64,000 bases of DNA from Diphasiastrum complanatum (lineage: Eukaryota > Streptophyta > Lycopodiopsida > Lycopodiales > Lycopodiaceae), in the NCBI GenBank assembly GCA_029204225.1, contig CM055102.1, positions 2,905,528 to 2,969,527 on the forward strand, written 5' to 3'. Of this stretch, positions 46,401 to 53,088 are shown piece by piece. Below the pieces are notes generated by a model, which saw only the letters and a program-made list of their open reading frames with translations, had not been told where the DNA came from and did no database searches. Made by a program: the position numbers and the translations under genes. Numbering within the stretch: the stretch's first letter is position 1; the number at the start of each line of letters is the position of its first letter.

Positions 46401-49173
46401 CTAATTTCTCACCTGCACTCTGCATGGCCTCCTCATGGAGGAATGCGTACATGTCCTCCTCTGACTGGTCTCTCGGTGGCAACTCTGGAACCTTTGCCAC
46501 ATCGATTAGATCGGAATTAACCTATGCACATGTCACAATGCACATTGAAATCAAGACAAAATTTGGAGGGCCGAGTCCCGACAAAAGTTAAAATTTAGCT
46601 ACAGTCTACTATGATCTATTTAGTATCTACTGAGTTCTAATTGGGTCCTGGGATGATGGATCACATGTTAGAATCTAGAAATTATAATTTATGGCTTATA
46701 AGTTACCTAGATAGGCTCTGCGGTGGTCTGGAATCTACCCAAAAGTCTCAGGTTAGCGTGTACGTACACCAACCTCTCCAACTGTGCAGATGAGAGTTGA
46801 TTCCTTTTCTTGGTGTGAATCAAGGAATGGACACTCCAGTTTCACTCACAAGCGATTGCAGTGCAGTCCTGTGAGAGAATCCTGATGGCAAGGTGACGCA
46901 ATTTGGGGACATCAACCCCAAACTTCGACCACCATGACACGGGACGTAGTTGGCCTGAATCACAGTTCAAGGGGCTGTTAGTACTTACTACTAGCAAGTT
47001 GCAACCAAGTTCCAACAAGTTACAATGTGATTGACTAATTGTGCAGTAAAATGTGAAGTTACAAGTTTAAACTGTAATGGACCATGGTCAGTTTATTACC
47101 ATCTCTCAAAAGCGTCGGGCCAGTGGCGAACTTCAAGGTCTCCTGCTTGAAAATCTGGAGCTCATCCAACAGGTTATCCTGCTCGCGTACATCAAGATAA
47201 ACTCGGGAGATATAGGCATTCCAGCCATCCCTGAGCTCCATATCTATAAACTGCTCCTCGTTCCTCCAAAGTGGATGGAGTATAATGTGCCGGACCTCCG
47301 CAAGCCTGCAAGAATCAAGATTGAAGACACATTAATAATTATACTATATAGTACATACCACTATCTACTATCTACATACTACATTTGAGATTTGAATCTT
47401 CATATACCTCTCTGGGCTAATGGTCATGCAAAGGCTCAACTGCTCGCCCAGCCTGTCCATGAACTCGTACAAGAGGCCCAATGTACAGCCCTCTCGATCT
47501 GTAAGGCGCAGGACAGTGTAGATGGGCTATAGGCCCACCACAATGGATCGAGCCTCATCCCAAAATGGTGAATACATAACGGTCCGCTCGAATCTCTTAC
47601 TCTTGGGCTCCTGTGATGGCCCTCCTGTGATGGCCCCCACTGCGCCCAGTCAACGGCAACATATTTTGCAAGTTTTATGTCTTTATCATCCGGGAACTGG
47701 ACTAGGGAATCGACATAAACAAGTCGCCCGATGGGTGGAGCAAGAAACTAGGGCGACATGTGGGAAGGAAACTGTGGAAGATATTGTGAAGAAGAGGCAA
47801 AGTTTCCAGCAATGGAGGATAGCATAACCCGCATCTCGGCCATGTTCCTCTCCATACTATCCATGCGAACCTGCACGGACGGAGGGATAACTGCCGGATC
47901 CGGACTAGCTGGTGGAGTCTGAAGGGCAACTAGTGGATTGGTTGGGATGTCAGCTTGGTCATCGGCCATGATTACAGACAAAGTACAGGGACTGCAAAAC
48001 TTGGAAGCGTGACAACATGAAGGTACAAGAAAATGCATAAACTATACCAAAATACTAGTATGGAAAGGCAAATTTTACGAGATATTTGACAGAGAAACGG
48101 AACAAGGAGAATTACAACAATTGTACAGGAAAAAAAATAGCCCTACTGATAGGAAGTGACAACAAAACAGAACATTACAACTGCAAAATGCAACAAAGGG
48201 AAAGCAGTAACTCCCTAACATACTAGTTGAATGAATTTATGGAGGCAGATCTGTCTCAGTTCCAATAATCCTCGCGATTGTGAAGTAGGCAGGTCCCGAT
48301 AGTGGCTAAAAACCCGATCTTGCAGGGACTGCAAGTTGCAAATACGTCAAAAATCCACAAATTAGGCTGGAAACTATGCGCTAAGTTGAACGAATTTATG
48401 GAGGCAGATCTGTCTCAGTTCCAATAATCCTCGCGATTGTGAAGTAGGCAGGTCCCGATAGTGGCTAAAAACCCGATCTTGCAGGGACTGCAAGTTGCAA
48501 ATACGTCAAAAATCCACAAATTAGGCTGGAAACTATGCGCTGGGAGCTGAGGTCTGCTGTGAGAAGGTGCCACAGGTCTGAAATCTGGAAAAGAACACTC
48601 TAAGAAAATGTGTTGGCCCCTCCTGATAGCTGCTTACTGAACCCCCTTAAAGCAGTGCGTTGAAGGACCCAAAATGGACAAAAAAATAGGAAACCTGTTT
48701 TTTCTGCTTTCAGATGGGCAGGAGCTTAGGTAGGTTGCCCTCCAATGAAGAGATTTCGTGCCAAATTTCAAACAAATGAGAAACAAAAAATTTATGAAAG
48801 TTCAACTCCAACAACCTGAAAATTGGGCAGAAATGATTTTTGTGCAAAATCAAGGATTTTTTAGATGTTTTCACAGATTAACACGTTCCTAGGCAATGTT
48901 TTTGTACTCCCCACAACCTCCATCAATGGGTGATGGATCTGTAGAGGAAGCACTGGCAATAGTAGAGGGGGGATGATCGGAGATGGAAGAAATGGGCAAA
49001 GGAAGGAGCCCTCCGAGGTTACTTTAGGAGGCTAGAGAAAAAAAAAGTGGGGGGGGGTTTCAACTGCTCAAGCAGCAACCCCTGAGCATTCATGGACTGC
49101 TCGGCCTGAGCATGAGCAATATCCTACTCAGGCCGGCTACCTAAGCAGGACAAATCTATTGTTGCCTCTGAGC

Positions 49174-49226
<53 letters not shown>

Positions 49227-52200
49227 GAATATATTAATGTCACCTGCCCCACAACTTGGGCCACCTAACCATGGCTTTAACACCATGAACTGTTAGGTCT
49301 AACTTGGCTCTGATACCATGTTAGAAATCCATAAATCATAATATGGATGGACAGAATAGGATTTGAACCCAGGACCTCCCTCATACCGGATGGGATGCTC
49401 TACCACTGAGCCATCCGCCCTGTTTGATAGTTCTCTCTAGAGTGTGGATTGATATTCCAACAGGTCCTGTCCAAACCCACATCCAAAGCTTGAATCTGTA
49501 GGAAATCACTATCTGCATGAAACTCTGTCTGCTGGGTGCTGGTGCGAGAATTAAAATCTCCTGCTAGTAGAATAAGGCCCTGCTATGCAAAGCTGACTAT
49601 ATCATCTGAGAGAGCCTGGAATGGGTCACCACCATAGTCTGCAAAAGCTGATGTCTGAGGTGCAAAATAACAAACTGCTATAAAGAGATCTTGATGTAGC
49701 CCCAAATATCGACCAAAGAACTGTAACCAAATAAATCTCGCAAATGGATCACTTTTGAGCAGCTTAAAATGAGATCACCATCTTCCGAAGCCCAAGTACG
49801 AGTTTCTTCCACTTCCTTTGCCAAAGACGAGATTTTACTTTCCACATCTTGCTGCGAATGAAGATCCTGCACCCCTTTCACTTTCATCGTGTCAATATTT
49901 ATTTTGAAGACTAACCCTGACAAGTTCTCCATGAAGCATCTGATTTTGTAGTTGCAATTTCTTGATAGATTGTAGCACATCTTTGAACTGATGTTGTAAG
50001 TAGCTGTGAAGAGATTCAAAGTCGGATAGATTGCTAGGTTGTAATTGTTCCGCAGGGATATGATAGGCAAGGTAGGAGTCGGCAGACGATAATGACGGAA
50101 CAGATGTATTCACCAAGGGTGAGGCAATGGCAATGGCTTGCATTGGAGAATGAGGCTCAACACCAGCCAGCGCAGGCCCATCTTGATCAGCAGAAGCAGG
50201 TGGAGCCATAGTGAGAGGCAGTGGTGGAGGAGAAGGGGCGGACCAAGGCAGGGTCAAACCATCATTGGAGCGGATCAGGACAGGATGAGGCCAGGGCAAG
50301 GCGGACCGGGACAGGGTGGCAGGAAGGGCAGGGCGGACCAGACAAGGCAAGGCGGACCAGCGCGGATCTGGACAGGACAGATCTGGAGCGGAATCAGGGC
50401 TTGTTTAATGTCTTTTCCATGCCAAAAGGCATATAAGACGGGGAAGTACATGTCGCGTATGTCTTACCAAGACGGGTCAATGTCGTCATCATAAAAACCA
50501 AAATATTAACTAAAAAAATACTATTCAAATCCTATGAGGAGGCAACATAGTTCAGGAAACATAGCATTATGACCATTTAGAAAACAACTAAACCCTCCTC
50601 ATTTCTCTAACTCTACTTCTACTTCCACTTTCTCTATCCCTTTTTTAATTTCCACGAAGCTCATTGTCCCGTCTTTGTAGATGAGATGTTTGCCCATGTC
50701 TTTTGCTCGTTGGTGAGCTTTCTTCCGTTCTTCCACCTGTACGTAAGTTAGGTCTTCATCCAGGAAGACTGACTACCCTTTAACATGGCCCTCATCACAG
50801 CCCATTACAATTCGCACTATGCCCAAAGACTCATCTTCTTGTGGAGATATTGAGCTCTTGGGGATTGGTGGCACTAACAGAGCCAAGGAGCCAAGTTCGT
50901 CCACCTAGGCCTACTAGTAGAGATGTGTATGTGGCAAAATACCAACAAACAAATAAAAAGGTGGCACAAGTTCGGTTCGATAGTGTCTCTACTTGAGCAA
51001 CCTCCCCTTTCATGGAGGCAGATGATGAAGCATGTTTCCAACATCAATGTTCAATGGGAGGGACCAACCATGGATCAGTTGAGGAGGAGCGAGCAAGACC
51101 TTGGATAGGGCAGCAAGGCTATCAAGACGTCATGGTTCATGTTTACCCTAAACCCTAAACTTGCTATGCTCTAGAAATCTAAGTTGGAAGATTTGACTCT
51201 TAAGTTTGAAATTTTAACTTTCAACTTTCAACTTTCAATAGGCTGATTGGCTAAGTAGTAAGTGCTAAGCTCATTGTTATTTAGTATTTATTATTAAGTC
51301 ATGAGTTGTGACACTAGACAATTGTCATTGACTCATTTGTGTCACATGTGCTCCATCATAAATCTAAATTAAGCATGGGTCCTTCATCATATCAAATGGA
51401 GGGGCTACGAGGCACCACATTATAAATATACCGGTGTCCTCTTGCATGTTCTTGAGATCCATTGATACCTCACAACCGATGGGCTTATTATTGGATGCCT
51501 AGACACTCTTTGGCTACATCAAGAATGCCATTGAGAAGGTCAACAAGGATAGTGTTGTATAGGAAATCACATCACTATCATTGCATAACACTTTAAACCT
51601 GAAAGCTGAAATGTATTACAATTTACTTGTTCAATGTTGAATCTTGATTCTTGAACGTGTTACGTTGCCACTTGGATTGATGATTGTTGGTAGTTATGCT
51701 ACAATGTGCTTTACAAGTTATCACAAGAACACAACTAAAGCTTTCGACTCAATCCCATCCCAATTACTTATTGAGAGACTGTGTGATCTTGGCTTCTCGA
51801 CAAATAAAGTTTTGGTGGTGATGGCACCTTACAAGAGGGGGTCTTGGGCTATTTCAAGTCAAATACAAGGATATCTCAGCCAGACTCTAGTTTACCTCAA
51901 AGCCTTCAAATCGCACCTGGGAAGCGGGCGCTTCCAGGGATACCTCAACAGGGTAGATATGCCAAAAGTGTACCATGGGGGTGACAAAGGTGGAAGAGCA
52001 CTTTATCTTCCATTGTCCTCTATACTATGAGATTCAAGGAGGATGTTATTGTCGTTTCCAAGACAACTTGGTTACGGCATTCCCTTATATCGTAGGATGA
52101 CCACAAATGTGTAGCCCTTACAATCAAAGAGATGTCCCAATTGAGGAATGATACATGTCACATCAACACAGGCCGTTTTCCAGCAAGAAAAGTATTTGCA

Positions 52201-53088
52201 AACGGGGTACTATAGCATTCAGGTCCCAAAATTTGACATCATCTTGACCTTATAGTCGGATTTTGCTCAATCGATAGAAGAGCATGACAAAATTGGAAAC
52301 CAGTCATCTATTTTTCACGCAGAACAATCGTCCAAAACAATCACAGTTCAGTTTTTATTGAAATCTGACTTTCACAGCACATTTGCTTCTACTAGACGTT
52401 TTTCTGATCCGTGTCACAATAGAATAACCTCCGCACCTCTGTCATCTTTGAAAATCCTCTGACACCACTAGAAGCTATTTTAGTATAAATCATACTCTTA
52501 CTTTGATTGTTGATAGCATTGTAGTGATACTTGAATATCTTACAAGTAACAATACTGTGATGTACTTGAACATCTAATTAGTAATGATACTTGAACATTT
52601 CCTTGGTAATATTATTGTGATGATACTTAGATATCTGATTGGTAACAGTACTGTCATGATACCTGAATATCTGAGTAATGTAAAGAATCAAAAACTACCT
52701 GAATATCTGAGTAATGTAAAGAATCAAGAACTACGTACGTTCTGAGCCTAATAGCGGAGCAAGAAGGCTCTTGCAAATCTTGAAGTGCATCCAAACAAAT
52801 AGCAAAATTTTCAGCAACCAATATCCAAATTTACAAAGCTTAGCTTGGCGCCTTCATACTCCTTAATAATTCAAGCTTCTTGTATTTTCTTGATCAATAT
52901 ATCTACATCGGGCAACTTCACTACTCAAGCCATTTCAAATTTTCAGACGAGATGGCACTGTTTCAAAATAAAGATTGGCAATGCTAACCTGCTCTAGCAC
53001 TGCCTGTGCCAACATCCACACCAAGGAAGAATACTCGCCCTTTCTTTGTTGCATCTGGCGATTTACCATGTGCATATCCAGTGGCCAT
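19283..53088 (-). CDS. FGGY-family carbohydrate kinase (D-ribulokinase-like), 11 exons found, 3' end missing
   Basis: Exons: 52989-53088, 28262-28341, 27821-27938, 27472-27650, 25353-25435, 24961-25145, 20870-20931, 20209-20539, 19901-20020, 19654-19774, 19283-19439. Their phases agree at every junction and give 512 codons with no stop. Residues 25-30 (DVGTGS) form the N-terminal phosphate-binding turn. [19 protein letters not shown] (exon 4) is the substrate-side block. Asp285 in SLIDAHAGG is the expected catalytic base, and [10 protein letters not shown] is in exon 11. Family members phosphorylate sugars with ATP, and the plant and yeast relatives of this subgroup act on D-ribulose in the cytosol. 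Roughly 60 C-terminal residues normally following (the GGLAKN region) were not found in 1-19282, so the 3' exons lie outside or are lost. An in-frame TAG upstream supports the start. Confidence 0.88.
19654..19774 (-). CDS. FGGY kinase exon 10
   Basis: [20 protein letters not shown] then [19 protein letters not shown], residues 420-459. Donor ATAG|GTAAGA. Confidence 0.92.
19901..20020 (-). CDS. FGGY kinase exon 9
   Basis: [20 protein letters not shown] and [14 protein letters not shown], residues 380-419. Donor CAGA|GTAAGT. Confidence 0.93.
20209..20539 (-). CDS. FGGY kinase exon 8
   Basis: Residues 270-379: [20 protein letters not shown] with the catalytic Asp, an acidic/Ser-rich insert typical of eukaryotic members, then [20 protein letters not shown] and GVWGPYWS. 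Donor TCAG|GTATTA. Confidence 0.93.
20870..20931 (-). CDS. FGGY kinase exon 7
   Basis: Residues 249-269: [20 protein letters not shown] then K. The donor is AAG|GCAAGA, a GC-type 5' splice site. No GT alternative keeps the frame into exon 8. Confidence 0.88.
22190..22370 (+). repeat. tRNA-like (B-box) tandem repeats
   Basis: TTAGCTTGGCATC (A-box-like) at about 22261 and GGTTCAAGCCC (B-box-like) at about 22293 are spaced as in tRNA-derived SINEs. A partial copy, AGTTCGAGCCCCCCTTGAAA, precedes them at 22198, and TTCAAGCCCCCCC recurs near 22356. Confidence 0.4.
23830..24010. repeat. Second copy of the GGGCCC-type LTR-like repeat
   Basis: GAAGGGAAAATAGTGCACAC and GGGCCCTCGGGCCTGTATATG align with 14330-14480. 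Confidence 0.45.
24961..25145 (-). CDS. FGGY kinase exon 6
   Basis: [20 protein letters not shown] is followed by [20 protein letters not shown], residues 187-248. Donor ATTG|GTATAT. Confidence 0.93.
25353..25435 (-). CDS. FGGY kinase exon 5
   Basis: Residues 160-186: [20 protein letters not shown] and LSDWLTYR. Acceptor TTGCAG|CTACTT and donor ACAG|GTTCTT. Confidence 0.92.
26014..27123 (+). mobile_element. TRIM-like miniature LTR retrotransposon in FGGY intron 4
   Basis: Two direct repeats, 26014-26120 (107 bp) and 27026-27123 (98 bp), start TGTT and end TTCATAACA. They share TGCTTTGTGAATG and CCAATATCT. The first is followed at once by TGGTATTGAAGC, a diverged initiator-Met-tRNA primer site. 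Flanks are ACTAT on the left and CCTAT on the right, a target duplication with one mismatch. The interior of about 905 bp has no recognisable gag or pol. Short terminal repeats, a primer site and no coding are the marks of TRIM elements. Divergence between the repeats indicates an old insertion. Confidence 0.75.
27472..27650 (-). CDS. FGGY kinase exon 4
   Basis: Residues 100-159: [20 protein letters not shown], then [20 protein letters not shown] and [19 protein letters not shown]. Donor AAG|GTATTT, phase 0. Confidence 0.93.
27821..27938 (-). CDS. FGGY kinase exon 3
   Basis: Residues 61-99: [19 protein letters not shown] then [15 protein letters not shown]. Acceptor AACAG|CAATCC and donor CTTG|GTGCGT. 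Confidence 0.92.
28262..28341 (-). CDS. FGGY kinase exon 2
   Basis: Residues 34-60: [20 protein letters not shown] and KEADCVE. Acceptor ATTGCAG|GAATT and donor GAG|GTATTT. Confidence 0.92.
28778..28921. repeat. Cluster of four perfect hairpins
   Basis: CACCACCAT/ATGGTGGTG (28778-28804), GTAGCCCC-TAAT-GGGGCTAC (28830-28849), TGGAGGCT-ATAC-AGCCTCCA (28861-28880) and GGCCTC-TAAG-GAGGCC (28906-28921). Three of the four have a four-base loop. Shared CAGCC and GGAGGC words suggest a decayed tandem repeat. Confidence 0.85.
28922..29590. other. Intronic DNA without a recognised element
   Basis: No coding or structural signature was identified. Confidence 0.4.
29600..29892 (+). mobile_element. LINE-G, short 3' fragment (plus strand)
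   Basis: The family 3' UTR (GGAGACATTTTATTTACTCC ... CACTTGACATGTAC), stem-loop, ATTGATAAAGC and a (TTTC)n/(TC)n tail at 29861-29889. The 5' boundary is uncertain. It is the only copy with a TTTC-type tail on the plus strand; the LINE-B tail is also partly TTTC. Confidence 0.7.
29819..29850 (+). other. LINE 3'-terminal stem-loop (LINE-G)
   Basis: GTCTT...AAGAC outer stem and ATGCC-TTTT-GGCAT inner stem, with two extra bases in the internal loop. Confidence 0.75.
30693..31765 (-). mobile_element. LINE-H, internally deleted copy
   Basis: Minus strand from 31765: an ORF1-like coiled-coil segment (frame 31505-31260; [20 protein letters not shown]), then directly an RT palm segment at about 31230-31030. 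In broken frames the palm segment resembles CCFVDF...[18 protein letters not shown] and STIGMKQG. Then come the 3' UTR, stem-loop and a short GA/TC tail at 30693-30710. ORF1 C-terminus, endonuclease and RT fingers are missing. Its 5' end abuts the tail of LINE-C, giving a head-to-tail pair. Confidence 0.7.
30729..30758 (-). other. LINE 3'-terminal stem-loop (LINE-H)
   Basis: Outer stem GTCTT/AAGAC kept. Inner stem ATGTC-TTTT-GGCAT pairs through one G-T wobble. Confidence 0.75.
33309..33941. mobile_element. 633-bp insertion in LINE-C, solo-LTR-like
   Basis: LINE-A and LINE-B read uninterrupted where LINE-C is split. The insert starts TGTGAGAAAATC and ends TTTTTCACA, flanked by GTATT and ATATT, a 5-bp duplication with one mismatch. 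This fits a solo LTR, and a TATA-like TATTTATAG lies at about 33670. Alternatively the 13-bp termini TTGTGAGAAAATC and (reverse complement) TTGTGAAAAATTC with a perfect TAT duplication would make it a small inverted-repeat transposon. No ORF of note. Confidence 0.75.
34592..34949 (-). repeat. Solo LTR of the chromovirus family
   Basis: A 358-bp sequence in reverse orientation aligns end to end with the LTRs of the complete element, with several differences. It is flanked on both sides by GGTGG, a perfect 5-bp target duplication, inside LINE-C. It is the product of LTR-LTR recombination of an earlier insertion. Confidence 0.95.
35180..35537 (+). repeat. 5' LTR of the complete chromovirus
   Basis: 358 bp, TG...CA ends. 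It contains a TATA-like CTCTATATCAGG at about 35462. No difference from the 3' LTR was seen. Confidence 0.97.
35539..35550 (+). promoter_or_regulatory. Primer binding site (initiator Met-tRNA)
   Basis: TGGTATCAGAGC, one base after the LTR end. Confidence 0.97.
35551..36247 (+). other. Chromovirus 5' untranslated leader
   Basis: About 700 bp between the primer site and the gag ATG with no long frame. Confidence 0.85.
36248..38167 (+). pseudogene. Chromovirus gag and protease, interrupted by TAA at 36680 and TGA at 38165
   Basis: The frame starts [19 protein letters not shown] with an acidic coiled N-terminus ([20 protein letters not shown]). After an in-frame TAA (36680-36682) it continues in the same frame. 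The capsid motif is [20 protein letters not shown], then [20 protein letters not shown]. The zinc knuckle is [14 protein letters not shown]. The protease site is [14 protein letters not shown], with Asp in place of the usual Ser or Thr after the catalytic Asp, and later [19 protein letters not shown] (38165-38167) closes the frame just before the RT. Both stops are one C-to-T change from a sense codon (Gln CAA, Arg CGA). No frameshift occurs. Confidence 0.95.
38168..41035 (+). CDS. Chromovirus pol: RT, RNase H, integrase, chromodomain
   Basis: It continues in the same frame as gag and is open to the TAA at 41033-41035. [48 protein letters not shown] and the catalytic [11 protein letters not shown]. 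RNase [20 protein letters not shown], with [20 protein letters not shown] and [10 protein letters not shown]. Integrase: [20 protein letters not shown] and CQKCQ (HHCC zinc site), then [29 protein letters not shown] and [14 protein letters not shown] for the D,D,E triad. C-terminus: [17 protein letters not shown] and the chromodomain [18 protein letters not shown]. All catalytic residues are present. The first Met in this part is at 38261; as a gag-pol fusion it could not be translated past the upstream stops. Confidence 0.95.
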   Translation, partial: TEDEEITRQLTDYLGKGQIQTSSSPWASPVLLVKKKEGSMRLCVDYRALNKVTIKNKYPMPRADELFDQLDGAKFFSKIDLRSGYHQVRIKSEDVSKTAFRTRHGHYEFKVMPFGLTNAPATFMTLMNSVLRPYLGKFVVVFLDDILVYSKTRKEHLKHLRKVFRLLRKHKLYAKQSKCEFFVEEVAYLGHIISSDGIKMDPNKVKAILSWLRPQNILELQIFLGLAGYYRRFVKEYAQIAVPMTNLLKGKGKEFIWESAQQESFDALKTALATAPVLKVVDPNQSFVVETDASDFAVGAVLTQGGRPVAFESKKLEPAQTRYSAYEKELFSIVHALKTWRHYLYGANFEVLTDHESLRYLCNQPELRGRKARWAELMQEFDMSIRYRRGKFNTVADALSRMPMINELSFTQIRNELLESLRGKCQHDAFFSIIWNSVQNRQLQTPEPVPGAGASSSKNTAASVEDDDESEYTSSDDVEDSEPVSPKQTPVVEGQLTQGFKWKQYSIQDEYLLYRDRVCVPNSEDYRQQVLYECHDNPSAGHPGIQKTYELLRRQFFWPSMKKDVHQYVTSCQKCQVNKAERLKAGGLLHPLEIPAGKWESISMDFIVGLPKTQKGNDAIWVTVDRLTKMAHFIPTKTTVRAPELARLFVDGLFKLYGLPSGIVSDRDSKFTGNFWKAVFHHLHTKLNMSTTDHPETDGQTERVNQVLENMLRAYVSKRQTNWEEYLSILEFAYNSTKHSATGYSPFMLMYGFQPRSPTAVGFKQEKVEAARNFLEDLNQMIEHAKRSIRQSQDRARHYADPHRRDVQFSTGEKVYLRVPVDSKTLKSGVCAKLSPRYCGPFTISRRLGEVTYELELPHSSKVFPVFHGSQLRKALTRSDNLVGDSVLVLPLDPQQPPHEPEEILDSRETQTHHTLYREYLVKWNDQPVENATWERGSVLRKIFPDFVLEDQDGS
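41034..41046 (+). promoter_or_regulatory. Polypurine tract
   Basis: AAGGGGGAGGGAG directly before the 3' LTR, the plus-strand primer site. Confidence 0.95.
41047..41404 (+). repeat. 3' LTR of the complete chromovirus
   Basis: 358 bp; reads the same as the 5' LTR throughout. Followed by the target duplication GCTGG. Confidence 0.97.
41405..41800 (-). repeat. Probable 3' LTR region of the second chromovirus
   Basis: On the minus strand the coding end (chromodomain, stop near 41828) is followed by a purine-rich AGAAGAGGTAAGGAT and then TGTTAGTAGACGCC at about 41792, a likely LTR start. Its other end was not identified. The complete chromovirus may have inserted into it. Confidence 0.45.
41820..44730 (-). 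mobile_element. Second chromovirus, heavily decayed (minus strand)
   Basis: From high to low coordinate: gag end and zinc knuckle-like [14 protein letters not shown] (about 44600-44560); protease remnant [13 protein letters not shown] (about 44350); RT entry [20 protein letters not shown] and [20 protein letters not shown] (43784-43398); RT palm [20 protein letters not shown] and [13 protein letters not shown] (43437-43129); integrase tail [15 protein letters not shown] (42404); SH3-like [12 protein letters not shown] (about 42150); chromodomain [19 protein letters not shown] (about 41915-41858). Many frameshifts. RNase H and the integrase core are barely recognisable. Confidence 0.85.
44752..44850. 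repeat. GGTTCGAACC palindrome cluster
   Basis: The ten-base palindrome GGTTCGAACC or close variants occur about six times in 100 bp, at spacings of roughly 12-20 bp. It lies between the gag end of the second chromovirus and the hAT relic. Subterminal repeat clusters of this kind are common in hAT elements, so it may mark the hAT 3' end. Confidence 0.7.
44860..45990. other. AT-rich, non-coding part of the hAT relic
   Basis: No gene. Runs such as TTTAAAGTTTAAAGTTTAAA near 45690 and GAGCACTGAGCACTGAGCAG near 45998. Confidence 0.45.
46020..47610 (-). pseudogene. hAT-family transposase relic, spliced
   Basis: On the minus strand: a segment [12 protein letters not shown]...[11 protein letters not shown] and [19 protein letters not shown] (about 47590-47410), an intron with GTATATG...TTGCAG, then [20 protein letters not shown] and [19 protein letters not shown] (47305-47105). 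A second intron is followed by the C-terminal dimerisation region: [37 protein letters not shown] and [17 protein letters not shown] (46955-46715). The diagnostic CERNWS motif reads CE-stop-NWS because CGA became TGA at 46842-46844. A downstream acidic exon ([17 protein letters not shown], 46218-46027) completes it. The N-terminal BED finger and catalytic start were not found. Confidence 0.8.
47640..48038 (-). pseudogene. Gag-like N-terminal ORF
   Basis: The frame contains [20 protein letters not shown] (Met near 47970) and [20 protein letters not shown], the style of a Ty3 gag start with a short coiled helix, and then stops. It probably belongs to the second chromovirus, split from its gag end at 44730 by the hAT insertion. 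This is inference from order and orientation. Confidence 0.4.
48233..48541. repeat. Tandem duplication, 159-bp unit
   Basis: GAATTTATGGAGGCAGATCT starts at 48233 and again at 48392. The roughly 150 bp shared are identical as read, so the duplication is recent. Confidence 0.97.
48542..49176. other. Intronic DNA without a recognised gene
   Basis: Possibly leader or LTR sequence of the second chromovirus. A GCTCAGGCCG/CTCAGGCCGG pair lies near 49110-49140. Confidence 0.35.
49177..49421 (-). mobile_element. tRNA-derived SINE with (TC)n tail
   Basis: The minus strand begins GGGCGGATGGCTCAGTGGTA (A box TGGCTCAGTGG) and has GGTTCAAATCC (B box) 50 bp on, giving a tRNA-like head of about 75 bp. The body includes AACATGGTATCAGAGCC, TTAGACCTAACAG and GGCCCAAGTTGTGGGGC, which can pair GCCC/GGGC. 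It ends GGTGACATTAATATATTC followed by a 46-bp (TC)n. The terminal GACATTAATA plus (TC)n matches the LINE 3' ends here. It is inserted in the endonuclease region of LINE-F. No clear target duplication. Confidence 0.85.
49422..50397 (-). mobile_element. LINE-F, 5' part: GC-rich leader, ORF1 and endonuclease start
   Basis: On the minus strand, a GC-rich repeated leader (50397-50280) is followed by ORF1 ([20 protein letters not shown] ... [18 protein letters not shown]) and a second coiled segment ([19 protein letters not shown]). Near 49690-49560 an endonuclease piece appears: [18 protein letters not shown] and [16 protein letters not shown], the second being the conserved GDFN box. It ends where the SINE begins. 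This is the only endonuclease trace in the window. Confidence 0.75.
50398..50900 (-). mobile_element. LINE-E, deleted copy: ORF1 C-terminus joined to 3' end
   Basis: On the minus strand [20 protein letters not shown] and [20 protein letters not shown] (about 50790-50650) form the ORF1 C-terminal domain. The LINE 3' UTR and stem-loop (50410-50439) follow within 250 bp. Endonuclease and RT are absent. It lies immediately upstream of LINE-F, head to tail, without a (TC)n tail. Confidence 0.7.
50410..50439 (-). other. LINE 3'-terminal stem-loop (LINE-E)
   Basis: Consensus GTCTT/AAGAC and ATGCC-TTTT-GGCAT, then ATTAAACAAGC. Confidence 0.75.
50901..51710. other. Intronic DNA, no gene seen
   Basis: A short telomere-like run, ACCCTAAACCCTAAAC, lies at about 51145-51160. 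Confidence 0.4.
51722..51850 (+). mobile_element. LINE reverse transcriptase fragment (plus strand)
   Basis: [20 protein letters not shown] followed by [14 protein letters not shown] matches the palm segment of LINE-A (KAFDSVPRPLLIQRLRDQGF). The flanks do not continue the homology clearly. Confidence 0.65.
51851..52988. other. 5' end of FGGY intron 1, no element recognised
   Basis: AT-rich. A short repeated series of TGATACTTGAATATCTTAC-like phrases lies at 52520-52700. Confidence 0.45.
52989..53088 (-). CDS. FGGY kinase exon 1 (start codon at 53088)
   Basis: It encodes residues 1-33: [17 protein letters not shown] followed by [16 protein letters not shown]. It ends in a phase-1 GCAG|GTTAGC donor. 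The G left over completes the Gly codon at the start of exon 2, 24.6 kb away. An in-frame TAG six codons upstream rules out an earlier start. Confidence 0.9.

Larger units (their letters stand above)
28342..52988 (-). other. FGGY intron 1, 24,647 bp, filled with transposons
   Basis: Bounded by GCAG|GTTAGC (donor side, 52988) and TTGCAG|GAATT (acceptor side, 28342). The phase-1 junction gives the expected Gly of the [10 protein letters not shown] motif. It contains at least five LINE pieces, one complete and one solo chromovirus LTR insertion, a decayed chromovirus, a hAT relic, a SINE and a solo-LTR-like insert. Confidence 0.85.

Noticed and set aside
47702-48038. BED-finger start of the hAT transposase
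   Set aside because: The frame ([12 protein letters not shown]...) has no Cys/His finger and looks like a gag N-terminus instead.
49345-49421. A tRNA gene on the minus strand
   Set aside because: A and B boxes are good, but the acceptor stem does not close and the sequence continues into a SINE body with a (TC)n tail.
51143-51160. Interstitial telomere repeat
   Set aside because: Only about two copies of CCCTAAA; too short to mean more than a chance or promoter-type telo-box.
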